64,000 nt of DNA from Delta-02 sp964513565 (GCA_964513565.1 CAZENE010000003.1:1-64000), one strand, 5' to 3'. Numbered from the stretch's first letter, positions 17,356 through 26,643 are shown. Notes: generated by a model from the letters alone, not told the origin. Made by a program: numbers and translations.

Positions 17356-18219
17356 GTGGAACGCCTCTACCATTATCTCGATGATTTTATCCGCCATCTT
17401 GTGTCCGAACGAGGTTCCTCCCCGCACACCGTCGAGGCTTACAATCGTGACATCCTTACATTTATAAAATTTTGCGAAGAGATCGCGTGCCCCGTCCCCC
17501 AGCGGCGCCATGTCGAGACTTTTATCGCATACCTGCGCGACAAGGGAAGGTCGACCCGGAGTGTCGTGCGGAATATATCGGCTTTACGGGGGTTGTTCAA
17601 TTATCTTCTCCTTGACGGAAAGGTCCCCGCGAGCCCGCTTGAAGATATCGACACGCCTAAATTCCGGGCGCCCATACCCCGTGTCCTTACCGAAGATGAG
17701 ATGAGCGAGCTTATCCATCTGCCGGAAGGCGGGAAGCTTGGCACGCGGGACAGGACCATAATCGAACTCATGTATGCAACGGGGCTTCGGGTATCGGAGG
17801 TGATCAGGCTCAAAAAGAGCGATATCAATCTTGACGGGGGTTTCATTATCGCGATGGGAAAGCGCTCAAAAGAACGTGTGGTCCCGCTGGGATCGTATTC
17901 CCGCGACGCGATCAAAACCTACCTCGAATCGAAAAAACCGCCGGGTCAGTATTTGTTCCCTAATCGCAAGGGCGGCATGATAACGCGCCAGGCTATCTGG
18001 AAGATCATCAGGAAATACGGCCTGCAATTGCACAGAGGCCATGTCTCGCCGCATACGCTCAGGCACACATTTGCAACCCATTTGCTCGAAGGAGGCGCAG
18101 ATCTCCGGTCGGTGCAAGTTCTTCTGGGACATGAGGATATATCGACAACCCAGATCTATACCCATGTGGACAGCAAGCGATTGAAAGAGATTCATAAGAA
18201 GCACCATCCGAGGAACTGA
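17356..18219 (+). CDS. tyrosine recombinase XerC/XerD
   Basis: The 287-residue protein has an N-terminal SAM-like core-binding domain (1-95) and a catalytic domain with the full active set: Arg145 (TGLRVSEV), a lysine near 169, His233 and Arg236 (HTLRHTFATH), His259 (LLGHEDI) and Tyr268. It most likely resolves chromosome dimers at dif. Whether it is the C or D partner cannot be told, although its length and N-terminus look XerD-like. The start is GTG at 17356; the stop overlaps the next ATG (TGATG). Confidence 0.92.
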   Translation: MERLYHYLDDFIRHLVSERGSSPHTVEAYNRDILTFIKFCEEIACPVPQRRHVETFIAYLRDKGRSTRSVVRNISALRGLFNYLLLDGKVPASPLEDIDTPKFRAPIPRVLTEDEMSELIHLPEGGKLGTRDRTIIELMYATGLRVSEVIRLKKSDINLDGGFIIAMGKRSKERVVPLGSYSRDAIKTYLESKKPPGQYLFPNRKGGMITRQAIWKIIRKYGLQLHRGHVSPHTLRHTFATHLLEGGADLRSVQVLLGHEDISTTQIYTHVDSKRLKEIHKKHHPRN

Positions 18220-20858
18220 TGAAGGTCATCACATCGCATATCAACGCAGACTTTGATTCCCTGTCCTCGATGGTTGCGGCAAAAAAGCTTTATCCCGATG
18301 CGGTGCTTGTCTTCCCGGGATCGCAGGAAAAGACGCTTCGTGATTTCCTTATCCATTCGACGCTTTATTTATTCAATATAGTAAAACTCAAGAAATCCGA
18401 TTACGACACAATTGACACTCTCATCCTTGTCGATACGCGGGACAAGACACGGATAGGGGAACTCACCAAAGTAGCGGAGAATGAGAAGACGATAATCCAC
18501 GTATATGATCACCACCCCGATTCGGAGTGCGATGTAAAGCCTCATTATCAGATCGTTCGTAATGTGGGTGCTACCGTGACGATCCTGATAGACCTGATAC
18601 GGGAGCGCGGCATAGAGATAACTCCGGAAGAAGCGACGATCATGATGCTCGGTATATATGAAGAAACCGGCAGTTTCCGCTTTTCCTCCACCACGGTGGA
18701 AGATTTCGAGGCCGCATCGTATCTCTTATCGAAGGGGGCGAATATCAATATCATTTCAGATATGCTTGTCCGCGAACTCACCCCCGAACAGGTCTTTCTT
18801 CTCAACGATATAATCAAGAATGCTGTTGTTTACAACATAAACGGCATTGACGTTATCATTACCGAGGGAAGCACGGAGCAATACGTAGGTGATCTTGCAG
18901 TGATCGTGCATAAATACCGGGACATGGAAAATGTGAATGCCGTGTTTGCGCTTTTCCGGCTGGGAGACCGTGTGCATATCATAGGCCGCAGCCGGATACC
19001 GGAGGTGGATTCAGGGTATGTCATGTCGCTGCTCGGAGGAGGAGGCCATAAGGTCGCGGCATCGACGACCATTAAGGATATGACCCTTCCGGAGGCCAAA
19101 GAGAAGCTTATCGGTGTCCTTCGCAACAGTATAAAACCCCTTTGGCAGGCGAAGGATATCATGTTCTTCCCTGTCAAGTCAGTGGAATCAGCAGGCCCTA
19201 TCAGGGAAGCTCTCAACATTTTAACGAAATACAATATCAACGCGATGCCGGTGCTTTCGCAGGGACGCGTTATTGGAATTATCACCCGGCAGGTGGCCGC
19301 GAAGGCACTTTTCCATAAACTCGAGAACCAGCCGGTCGATGATTATATGTTTACGGAATTCCATGTCGTGAACCCGGAAGATTCCATAGAAATTGTGAAA
19401 GAAAAGATCATCGGGAGCAACCAGCGGTTCCTTCCCGTTGTGCGTGAAAACGATTTAAAGGGCGCTATAACACGCACCGATCTCTTGAGGATCCTCGAGG
19501 ACGAGATCGCGAAGACGGTTCTTGAGAAGCTCGAATTTCACGAAAAGTATGTCCAGCGCAAGAATGTGCGCAAACTGATGGAAGAGCGGCTCGATGACGC
19601 GACCATGGAAAAACTGGTCAATATGGGAAATCTCGCCGATGATATGGGCTTTCACGCGTATCTTGTGGGGGGTTTCGTCCGTGACCTTATCCTGCGGGAT
19701 GAGAACATCGATATAGATGTTGTCATAGAAGGCGACGGAATCGTTTTTGCCGAGGAAATGGTGAAAAGGTATAATGTCCGAATGCGTTCCCACAGGGAAT
19801 TTTCCACGGCGAAACTTCTTTTCCCGGACGGTTTCAAAATAGATATCGCGACCGCCCGCCTCGAATACTACAGGGCACCCGCGGCCCTGCCCACCGTCGA
19901 GCACGGTTCTTTGAAGCTCGATCTTCACCGCCGCGATTTTACGATCAACACACTGGCCATTGCACTCAATAAAAACGCCTTCGGTGAACTGGTCGACTTC
20001 TTTAGCGCCCAGCGCGACATCAAGGAAAAGATGATCCGCGTCCTGCATTCGTTAAGTTTTGTCGAGGACCCCACGCGTGTATTTCGTGCGATCCGTTTCG
20101 AGAAGCGTTTTGGGTTCAAGATAGGGAAACAGACGATGAACCTGATCAAAAATGCTGTCAAACTCAGTTTTCTTACGAAAATACGCGGGAAGCGAATTTG
20201 GTCCGAACTCGTACTTATCCTGAAGGAAGAGGCTCCCGAAGCAATTTTCGCACGCCTTGCGGAACTCGACCTTTTACGCTTCATAACCCCGGACCTTGTC
20301 TTTAACAAGGAAAAAGAAAGGCTCTTCACGCAGATGCATGCCGTTTACCAGTGGCATGAATTTCTCTATCAAGGAAAACCCGTTGATAAGGTTCAGTTCT
20401 TCATTCTTGCCCTGATCGATAATATGCCGATCGCAGACGTTGCCGATTTCGCCTCGAGAATGGAGATAAGCGAGGGCTTCAGGCAGCGCGCAGTGGATAA
20501 TGCGGAGAACCTCCGGCGGATCATGGCGCGCTTTGGGCAGGGCATAAACGGGATCAAAAAGAGCGAAGTATACCGGATGCTCGATTCACTGTCGCGGGAG
20601 GCAATGCTTTTTATCATGGCCAAGACGCGCTCCGACGAGGTAAAAAAGGCGATCTCGAACTATATAACCCATCACGATTCCTTTAAGCCCTTTACGACCG
20701 GGAACGACCTCAAGAGAATGGGAGTGCATGAGGGGCCGGTCTATAAGGATATCCTCGATCATCTGAAAAATGCGAAGATCGATCTTGATCTGAAAACAAA
20801 GGAAGAGGAGACACAGTTCCTGAAGAGCTACCTGTTTCAAAAGGGGATATTACCTTGA
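18219..20858 (+). CDS. CCA-adding/poly(A) polymerase-type nucleotidyltransferase fused to DHH and CBS domains
   Basis: The 879-residue protein has three parts. Residues 1-300 are a DHH phosphoesterase module (SHINADFDSL at 6-15, a YDHH motif near 90, and a GGGGHKVAA motif near 270). Residues about 310-430 are two CBS repeats. From about 475 on is a class II tRNA nucleotidyltransferase: LVGGFVRD near 484, the metal-binding D-x-D in IDIDVV, and RRDFTINTLA. It probably adds or repairs tRNA 3'-CCA ends, and the CBS pair suggests adenine-nucleotide sensing. The one tRNA in this window lacks an encoded CCA, consistent with a need for the enzyme. This fused form is typical of deltaproteobacteria and some deep-branching bacteria. 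Confidence 0.92.
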   Translation: MKVITSHINADFDSLSSMVAAKKLYPDAVLVFPGSQEKTLRDFLIHSTLYLFNIVKLKKSDYDTIDTLILVDTRDKTRIGELTKVAENEKTIIHVYDHHPDSECDVKPHYQIVRNVGATVTILIDLIRERGIEITPEEATIMMLGIYEETGSFRFSSTTVEDFEAASYLLSKGANINIISDMLVRELTPEQVFLLNDIIKNAVVYNINGIDVIITEGSTEQYVGDLAVIVHKYRDMENVNAVFALFRLGDRVHIIGRSRIPEVDSGYVMSLLGGGGHKVAASTTIKDMTLPEAKEKLIGVLRNSIKPLWQAKDIMFFPVKSVESAGPIREALNILTKYNINAMPVLSQGRVIGIITRQVAAKALFHKLENQPVDDYMFTEFHVVNPEDSIEIVKEKIIGSNQRFLPVVRENDLKGAITRTDLLRILEDEIAKTVLEKLEFHEKYVQRKNVRKLMEERLDDATMEKLVNMGNLADDMGFHAYLVGGFVRDLILRDENIDIDVVIEGDGIVFAEEMVKRYNVRMRSHREFSTAKLLFPDGFKIDIATARLEYYRAPAALPTVEHGSLKLDLHRRDFTINTLAIALNKNAFGELVDFFSAQRDIKEKMIRVLHSLSFVEDPTRVFRAIRFEKRFGFKIGKQTMNLIKNAVKLSFLTKIRGKRIWSELVLILKEEAPEAIFARLAELDLLRFITPDLVFNKEKERLFTQMHAVYQWHEFLYQGKPVDKVQFFILALIDNMPIADVADFASRMEISEGFRQRAVDNAENLRRIMARFGQGINGIKKSEVYRMLDSLSREAMLFIMAKTRSDEVKKAISNYITHHDSFKPFTTGNDLKRMGVHEGPVYKDILDHLKNAKIDLDLKTKEEETQFLKSYLFQKGILP

Positions 20859-21562
20859 GCCTTCTTGTCCCGACTCTGGAAGTTCAGCTTGAATGCTTCG
20901 AAGGGCCCATGGCGGTACTTATTACTCTTATCAAGCGGAATAAGCTGAGCATTTGGGATATTCCCATAGCAATGATAACAGAACGTTTCCTCCGGTATGT
21001 TGAAATAGCCAGGGAGATGAACCTGAAGACGGCCGAGGATTTTATCGAGATGGCCTCGCTTCTTCTCTATATCAAGTCGAAAATGCTTCTTCCTTCGATT
21101 GAAGGTTGCGAAGAGGAAGACCCGCGCGAAGAGCTTGTGGAACGTATCATTGAATATGAACGCGTGAGAAATATGGCTGTTGCGCTCAACGACCTTCCCA
21201 TGCTGGAGCGTGATGTATATTCTATTGGAAAGGGAGGACTGGAAAAGGAGGCCGGGTTCGATCTCATGTGCCTTTGCACCTTGTATTTCGAACTTATGCG
21301 TGTTAAAGAGGAGCCATGCTTTGTAGTCCGGGAAGTAAGGCCCACGCTGGAGGAAAAGATGGGTGCTCTCAAGGAAGTTCTTAAGGAGGAAGGTTTTTTT
21401 GAATGGGACGTCATTGCCGTGGAAGACAGAAATGAACGGGTTGCCACTATCCTTGGAATGCTGGAGTTGGCCAAGATCCGCATGGCTACGCTGACACAGA
21501 GGCGACCGTTTGGCAAGATCCTTATGAAGAAACGGGAATCAGCCTGGTTTAAGGATAACTGA
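20855..21562 (+). CDS. scpA: segregation and condensation protein ScpA
   Basis: The 235-residue protein is a kleisin of the bacterial SMC complex, recognised from the N-terminal EGPMAVLITLIKRNKLSIWDI and the SLLLYIKSKMLLP helix, with a C-terminal winged-helix segment. It links SMC heads during chromosome condensation. The TTG start overlaps the previous stop (TTGA). The usual neighbour scpB is not adjacent; sppA follows instead. Confidence 0.9.
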   Translation: MSLLVPTLEVQLECFEGPMAVLITLIKRNKLSIWDIPIAMITERFLRYVEIAREMNLKTAEDFIEMASLLLYIKSKMLLPSIEGCEEEDPREELVERIIEYERVRNMAVALNDLPMLERDVYSIGKGGLEKEAGFDLMCLCTLYFELMRVKEEPCFVVREVRPTLEEKMGALKEVLKEEGFFEWDVIAVEDRNERVATILGMLELAKIRMATLTQRRPFGKILMKKRESAWFKDN

Positions 21563-21584
21563 TAATGTCAGGGAGGTTTATATA

Positions 21585-22439
21585 ATGGCTGGCCATCCAG
21601 GTAGGAAGATCCTGCTTATTGTTTGCATCGTGATCGCAGTATTGATATTTGTGACGAGCATATCGGGCATATTCACGGACGGCGGCACAAAGATCGGGGT
21701 GGTGGAAGTCGAAGGGACCATTGCCGATCTTAAAGATGTTATGGCCGATATAGTTCGCTTCAAGGAAGATGACAGCATACGCGGCGTCATAGTCCGCATT
21801 AACTCACCCGGCGGCGCAGTGGGACCTACCCAGGAGGCAGCGAGCGAGCTTAAGAAGCTGAAGGAGAAAAAGAAAGTCTACGTATCGATGGGCTCGGTCT
21901 GCGCATCGGGCGGCTATTATATAGCGGCAGTCGGCGAAAGGCTCTATGCGAACCCGTCGACAATAACGGGATCTATCGGGGTAATAATGCAGCAGACAGT
22001 GGTCGAGGACCTGATGAAGAAAATAGGCGTGCAGGCCAATACGCTAAAAGCCGGTTCCATGAAGGATGTCGGCAGCCCCTTCCGGAAGATGACCGATCCA
22101 GAGCGAAAATATCTCCAGGACATAATCGACAGTATCCATGAGCAATTTATCAAAGACGTTGCTGCCGGGCGTAAAATGAACATTGACAAGGCCAGGGAGT
22201 TGGCGGATGGCAGGATATACACGGGGTTGCAGGCAAAAGAGGCCGGCCTGATAGACAATATAGGTACGTTTTACGATACGGTCGATGCAATGAAAACGAC
22301 GCTCGGCATAAAGGGAAAACCGGAACTCGTGTACGGCAAGAGACCGTTTACCCCGCTGAAATGGCTTTTATCCTCAGCAGTCCAGGAAATGTTCGCACGG
22401 GGCCAGGGTGAACCCTTTAAGTATGAGTATAGGCCTTGA
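21585..22439 (+). CDS. sppA: signal peptide peptidase SppA (S49)
   Basis: The 284-residue protein has one N-terminal membrane helix (residues about 8-28) and an S49 serine-protease domain. The nucleophile region is GSVCASGGYYIAA and the substrate-binding motif is RINSPGGAVGP. The short form without a duplicated domain assembles as an oligomer on the outer face of the inner membrane and degrades released signal peptides. It has a GGGAGG ribosome site. It ends the long plus-strand run and is followed by a heptamer repeat. Confidence 0.93.
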   Translation: MAGHPGRKILLIVCIVIAVLIFVTSISGIFTDGGTKIGVVEVEGTIADLKDVMADIVRFKEDDSIRGVIVRINSPGGAVGPTQEAASELKKLKEKKKVYVSMGSVCASGGYYIAAVGERLYANPSTITGSIGVIMQQTVVEDLMKKIGVQANTLKAGSMKDVGSPFRKMTDPERKYLQDIIDSIHEQFIKDVAAGRKMNIDKARELADGRIYTGLQAKEAGLIDNIGTFYDTVDAMKTTLGIKGKPELVYGKRPFTPLKWLLSSAVQEMFARGQGEPFKYEYRP

Positions 22440-22440
22440 A

Positions 22441-22533
22441 ATGTAAATCGTAAGACGCGAAACTAAAATCGTAAGACGCGATTCCACGTTTTTCGCATTT
22501 ACATCTTACGTTTCACGATTCACGATTCACGAT
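22441..22533. repeat. heptamer inverted repeat after sppA (locus D)
   Basis: The left part (22441-22484) holds CGTAAGA and CGCGAAA/CGCGATT units; the right part (22496-22533) holds CTTACGT and three CACGATT units. The arms are complementary in a permuted, imperfect way. It lies in the gap between sppA (plus) and the minus-strand tRNA-Leu. Confidence 0.65.
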
Positions 22534-22628
22534 CTCATTTTTTATTCAAAAATCACACCAGATAATATACAATGAAGCGTTTTAGAGGTTCTTCGGTCGT
22601 GAACCTTGATTTTTTGACAAAAAAATAA

Positions 22629-22713
22629 TGCCGAAGACGGGACTTGAACCCACACAGGCAAATTGCCTACTAGACCCTGAATCTAGCGCGTCTGCCAATT
22701 CCGCCACTTCGGC
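22629..22713 (-). tRNA. tRNA-Leu (anticodon CAG)
   Basis: On the minus strand GCCGAAG pairs with CTTCGGC as the acceptor stem, with A as discriminator base. The anticodon stem CTAGA/TCTAG encloses TTCAGGG, giving anticodon CAG for CUG codons. A long variable arm (TAGGCAATTTGCCTG) and the T-arm GGTTCAA confirm the Leu type. The CCA end is not encoded. A T-rich stretch follows on the minus strand and may end the transcript. Confidence 0.95.
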
Positions 22714-22759
22714 ACCCTATAAAGTTATATGCATGCGACAGATAAGTCAAGAGGTGACG

Positions 22760-23692
22760 ATGAAAATTTTTCAAACATTCGATATCGAGACCCGGTTTCC
22801 CAACCCTGTTCTTACGATCGGCAATTATGATGGGGTGCATATGGGCCACAGACGCATTATAAAGAGGGTTGTAGAGAAGGCCCGCGAGATCTCGGGGACT
22901 CCAATGCTGATGAGCTTTTACCCGCATCCTCACAGTATTTTGCAGCCCGATTCCTATATCCGCCTGATCACGCCGCCGCATATTAAGGAACGCCTGGTTG
23001 CAGAGACCGGGATCGAGGTCATGTTTGAAATACCCTTTGACGAACATCTCAGGTCAATAGCTCCTGAAAACTTTATCGAGGATGTTCTTCTAAAAAAGAT
23101 CGGAGTGGCCGGGGTGATCGTCGGATATGATTTTCGGTTCGGGAAGGGCGGGGCCGGCGATGTCCGCATGCTCATGGAATATTCCCATAAGAAAGGGTTC
23201 TATTTTGATGTCGTGGGAGCCATCACACTCGATGAGGAAAAGATAGGAAGCAACCGTATCCGCAAGCTTATCATGGATGGCGAAGTGAAAAAGGCCAATG
23301 AACTCCTTGGCCGCCTCCATATGATCGAAGGTTTTGTCGTTCACGGCGTGAACCGCGGGAAAAACATGGGTTTCCCGACGATAAATTTTGAAACGGTTTT
23401 TGAGCTCATACCGGGTAATGGCGTATATATCACGGAAGTTGAATTTGATGATAGAAGGTGGCCCTCGGTCACCAACGTTGGCTGCAATCCCACATTTGAC
23501 GGAAGGAAGCTCTTGGTAGAGACGCATATTCTGGATTTCGGCGGTGATTTGTATGACCTCGAGATCGTTATATATTTCCATGAACGTATCAGGGCCGAAC
23601 AGAAATTCAAAGACATGTCTGAACTAGTGCTGCAGATATCACGGGATGTGCAAACGGCAAGGGATTTTTTTAAAAAACGGCTAAAGGCTTAA
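22760..23692 (+). CDS. ribF: bifunctional riboflavin kinase / FAD synthetase
   Basis: The 310-residue protein has an N-terminal nucleotidyltransferase domain (TIGNYDGVHMGHRRII, with the HxGH-type motif; VIVGYDFRFGKGGAG) and a C-terminal riboflavin kinase domain (HGVNRGKNMGFPTINF; GVYIT). It converts riboflavin to FMN and then FAD. The ATG at 22760 has a GAGGTGA ribosome site; a longer in-frame reading would start inside the opposite-strand tRNA and is rejected. No FMN riboswitch is visible in the short leader. Confidence 0.95.
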   Translation: MKIFQTFDIETRFPNPVLTIGNYDGVHMGHRRIIKRVVEKAREISGTPMLMSFYPHPHSILQPDSYIRLITPPHIKERLVAETGIEVMFEIPFDEHLRSIAPENFIEDVLLKKIGVAGVIVGYDFRFGKGGAGDVRMLMEYSHKKGFYFDVVGAITLDEEKIGSNRIRKLIMDGEVKKANELLGRLHMIEGFVVHGVNRGKNMGFPTINFETVFELIPGNGVYITEVEFDDRRWPSVTNVGCNPTFDGRKLLVETHILDFGGDLYDLEIVIYFHERIRAEQKFKDMSELVLQISRDVQTARDFFKKRLKA

Positions 23693-23758
23693 CAAAAATA
23701 TACTAGTTTTTGGATCATCTTTTGTGTGTGAATGTTTTCCATTAGCCTTTAGCCGTTT
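23675..23758. repeat. inverted repeat built from two converging gene ends (locus I)
   Basis: AAACGGCTAAAGGCT at 23675-23689 is the exact reverse complement of the sequence at 23744-23758. The left arm encodes the last residues of RibF and the right arm the last residues of the minus-strand RpfG-like protein, in different reading frames. The unit GGCTAAA is again a heptamer. It probably acts as a bidirectional terminator, but its overlap with both stop codons is unusual. Confidence 0.8.
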
Positions 23759-24938
23759 CCACATACACCCCACCGATAATGGGGTCCGTTGCGTTGCGCT
23801 CGATCAGGACCTCTATCATGTGGTCCTGTAGTTTGACATTTCTCGGGATTAGTTTTACGCCGCTTGCCGCATAGATATCTTCTGCTGTTACCATTCCGGG
23901 CCTCAGTTCTTCGAGGGCTATCTTGCATTTGTTCCTTGCAAATTCCCGGTCGTTCTCGACAATATGCTCGACAAGGAATGATGCGACGTGCGGGTCGAGG
24001 ATGCGGTTTGCCGACTGCCTGATCTCACGCAGGATATCTTCGCGCCCGTATCCTGCACGGCATAGATCGCCCTTAAGAACAATTCCTCTGATTATTCGCG
24101 CACCGGTGGGTATTTCGTTGCCTATCAGGCCGTCCGGAGTGCCCGAACCCTCGAAATTTTCGTATTGGTGGTAGATAGTATCGGATGAGGTCTTATAGCC
24201 GGAAATTGTCGAAACAATAAGCGACCCTATGATGGGATGCTGGTCATAGATGCTCCTGTCGTTCATGACCATGGCATTTTTGGCCTTGTCCACTATGTGA
24301 TCAGGCAGGCCGACCTTTCCTATCTCGTGGAGTTGTGCCCCAAATATTATCTTGTCCGTTTCGTCTTCAGCGATATTCATTTTCCCGCATATGAACCGGG
24401 CGGTCTCTTGCGCGGCCTCAGCCCGGTCAGCCGCGCCGGGTACCCGTACGTCGATTATCTTAAGGAGGATCTGCGTAAGCTCTTTAAAATTGCGTTCGAG
24501 CTTCCTATTTGTCTGCGCAATCTTTTTCTTCTCGGCAAGCAGTTCGTTCTGAAGCCGTTTTATCCTGAGAAAGGCCTGGACCTTATGCACCAGGATGATC
24601 AAAGGTGTGGTCTTTTGAATGCAATCGTCGGCCCCTGCCTGAAAGGCGTCTATTTGAAGCCGGTCGTCTTTTTGAGCTGCCAGGAATAAGAAAATGGACG
24701 ATTGTGTTCCCGGCATATTCCTGATGCGCCGGCATAGATCGAGGCCGTCCACAGCGGGTATGTCATGACCGCTCAGAATGAGGTCGGGCTCGGTCTCGCT
24801 CGCCCGCAAAGCGGCCTCTTCCGCATTCGGGGCCTGGCAAACGACAAAACCGGGGCACCGGCCCAGAAGCTTTGTAAACAAACTCCGGAAATTATCATCG
24901 TTATCGACAAGGAGTATCCGGACGGACGGTGTTTCCAT
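23742..24938 (-). CDS. RpfG-like protein with pseudo-receiver and degenerate HD-GYP domain
   Basis: The 398-residue protein has a receiver-like domain (1-125), a coiled linker (about 125-160) and an HD-GYP-like domain (about 160-330). In the receiver, the phospho-acceptor Asp four residues before the conserved Pro is Gly57, although Lys109 is kept. In the second domain, the HD motif reads His204-Glu205 (LHEIGKVGLPD), the signature GYP is GTP at 266-268, and the HHE motif is HQYE. The C-terminal 60 residues (ELRPGMVTAEDIY) occur in many HD-GYP/HDOD regulators. Its start overlaps the motB stop (TAATG), so it is made together with the stator. It is probably not a c-di-GMP hydrolase; binding c-di-GMP or protein partners is possible. 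Confidence 0.8.
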   Translation of the reverse strand: METPSVRILLVDNDDNFRSLFTKLLGRCPGFVVCQAPNAEEAALRASETEPDLILSGHDIPAVDGLDLCRRIRNMPGTQSSIFLFLAAQKDDRLQIDAFQAGADDCIQKTTPLIILVHKVQAFLRIKRLQNELLAEKKKIAQTNRKLERNFKELTQILLKIIDVRVPGAADRAEAAQETARFICGKMNIAEDETDKIIFGAQLHEIGKVGLPDHIVDKAKNAMVMNDRSIYDQHPIIGSLIVSTISGYKTSSDTIYHQYENFEGSGTPDGLIGNEIPTGARIIRGIVLKGDLCRAGYGREDILREIRQSANRILDPHVASFLVEHIVENDREFARNKCKIALEELRPGMVTAEDIYAASGVKLIPRNVKLQDHMIEVLIERNATDPIIGGVYVETAKG

Positions 24939-25786
24939 TAAGGATTCCCTTCATGCGAAATAAGTGACGGTTCCTGCGTCACGACCTGAGCTTTCTGCGG
25001 TGCGACTGTCGGGGATCGAGGCGCCATGGAGCCGGGCTCCTTTATGCCTGTCGCGACAAGTATGCTCACCCGTCTGTTTGCAAAATCAAGGGGTTTGTCG
25101 GGATGTTTCAAATTGCGGTCGGCAAACCCCCGGACCTGCGATACCTGGCCTTTCTGGACGCCATTTTGCTCGAGTATCCTGCGGGCCGTGTTCGCGCGGT
25201 CGGCACTCAATTCCCAGTTGGTATAATCAGGATTAACGTAAGGCCTCGCATCGGTGTACCCCTCAACCATGACCTTATTGTCGAGTTCACCGATCTTTTT
25301 TCCGACCAGCTTCAAAAGCTTTACCGTGTCCGGTTTCGGCCGGGAACTTCCCACGTCGAAGAAAACCCCGGCGGAATTTTCCAAAAGTTCTATCCTCAAT
25401 CCTTCCTTCGTGACGGCTATTTCTATCTTATCCTTGAATTTTTCGAGATCTGCGTTTGATTTGATCGCCTGCTGAAGCTTTTTTGCCTCGGCCTTCAATT
25501 TATCGATCTCGGCCGATACAATTATTGTCGGATCAGGGGCAAAGCCATGCGAGCCACGGAAAATATTTCCGCCCCGGCCGCTGTCAAAGACACCTGGGTC
25601 TTTAAAGTATGCCGAGATCGCCTGTTTTACAGACGTGTTCTGGCCGATTATCCATAATACAATGAACAGGGCCATCATCGCGGTGACAAAATCGGCATAT
25701 GCTACCTTCCATGCCCCGCCATGGCGCCCTTCATGCCCTTTCTTCTTTTTAACGACCACCCGTATGGGGGTCTGATGGTCGTCCAT
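24938..25786 (-). CDS. motB: flagellar motor stator protein MotB
   Basis: The 282-residue protein has a basic N-terminus, one membrane helix (YADFVTAMMALFIVLWII) with the proton-carrying Asp near position 32, a periplasmic linker, and an OmpA-like peptidoglycan-binding domain (VEGYTDARPY, NWELSADRANTARRIL). It anchors the stator to the cell wall. It lies 2 nt after motA and overlaps the RpfG-like gene. Confidence 0.94.
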   Translation of the reverse strand: MDDHQTPIRVVVKKKKGHEGRHGGAWKVAYADFVTAMMALFIVLWIIGQNTSVKQAISAYFKDPGVFDSGRGGNIFRGSHGFAPDPTIIVSAEIDKLKAEAKKLQQAIKSNADLEKFKDKIEIAVTKEGLRIELLENSAGVFFDVGSSRPKPDTVKLLKLVGKKIGELDNKVMVEGYTDARPYVNPDYTNWELSADRANTARRILEQNGVQKGQVSQVRGFADRNLKHPDKPLDFANRRVSILVATGIKEPGSMAPRSPTVAPQKAQVVTQEPSLISHEGNP

Positions 25787-25788
25787 GA

Positions 25789-26643
25789 TTATTTAACCCC
25801 TTTTACAAAGGTTTCCATCTCCTGAAAGGTCGGCCTGTAATCTTTGGGGATGGAGCGGCGGGCGAATTCAACGGACACGATAGGGTTAAACCCCTTGGCA
25901 AGCGAGATAATACCCGATTTTATAGCTTCATAGACCCTGGATTCTTCTTCGGCGGCAAGGTCGAGGTTGGTGGCCATGGGCTGGATAAAGCCGTAGGAGA
26001 GAAAAATACCCAGGAATGTCCCGACAAGTGCTACGGCGACCTTGTGGCCGATCTCCTCGGGGGGGCCGTCGATCGCCTGCATGGTAATTATGATGCCAAG
26101 GACGGCGGCAACAATTCCAAGGCCCGGCATCGAGTCACCTATCTTCTGCAGTATCATGCCCGGCCGTATGCTTTCCTGGTGATGTGTTTCAATATCAAGG
26201 TCCATCAGGCTTTCAATGTCGTGCGGGGCAATACCTCCAAGAACGATAAGCCGGAATGTGTCTGTCATGAAAGAAATGATATGATGATGTTTCATTATGG
26301 CAGGGTACCTGGCGAATATCTTGCTTTGATCGGGGTGTTCGATATGTGATTCAAGCGCGATGAGCCCGTCCTTACGGGTGACCTGAAAGATCTCATACAT
26401 AAGCTTCAAGAGGTCTAGGTAAAGATGCTGGTTGATGGTGCCCCCTCTTAAGGACCCGATCACTTTTGATAGTATTTTTGTGAGGAGCTTTTTGGGTGCG
26501 GAAATGACCATGGCTCCCAGTGCGGAGCCGCCGATTATGAGAAATTCCACGGGCTGGACGATAAGCTTCAAGGGGCCGCCTTCCATGACAAACCCCCCAA
26601 AAACTGCACCGAGGACGATGATCGCGCCTATGAGTACAAACAT
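25789..26643 (-). CDS. motA: flagellar motor stator protein MotA
   Basis: The 284-residue protein is full length for MotA, with four membrane helices and a large cytoplasmic loop between helices 2 and 3. The PGLGIVAAVLGIIITM segment forms helix 3 and contains the conserved proline. It forms the proton channel with MotB and pushes on FliG. The start at 26643 gives the first membrane helix directly. It begins a motA-motB-rpfG-like operon, with a candidate sigma-28 promoter about 85 nt upstream. Confidence 0.94.
   Translation of the reverse strand: MFVLIGAIIVLGAVFGGFVMEGGPLKLIVQPVEFLIIGGSALGAMVISAPKKLLTKILSKVIGSLRGGTINQHLYLDLLKLMYEIFQVTRKDGLIALESHIEHPDQSKIFARYPAIMKHHHIISFMTDTFRLIVLGGIAPHDIESLMDLDIETHHQESIRPGMILQKIGDSMPGLGIVAAVLGIIITMQAIDGPPEEIGHKVAVALVGTFLGIFLSYGFIQPMATNLDLAAEEESRVYEAIKSGIISLAKGFNPIVSVEFARRSIPKDYRPTFQEMETFVKGVK

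Noticed and set aside
22628..22760. N-terminal extension of RibF
   Set aside because: The extension runs through the opposite-strand tRNA-Leu and has no conserved residues; the ATG at 22760 has a good ribosome site.
22714..22760. FMN riboswitch before ribF
   Set aside because: The gap is under 50 nt, too short for the FMN aptamer.
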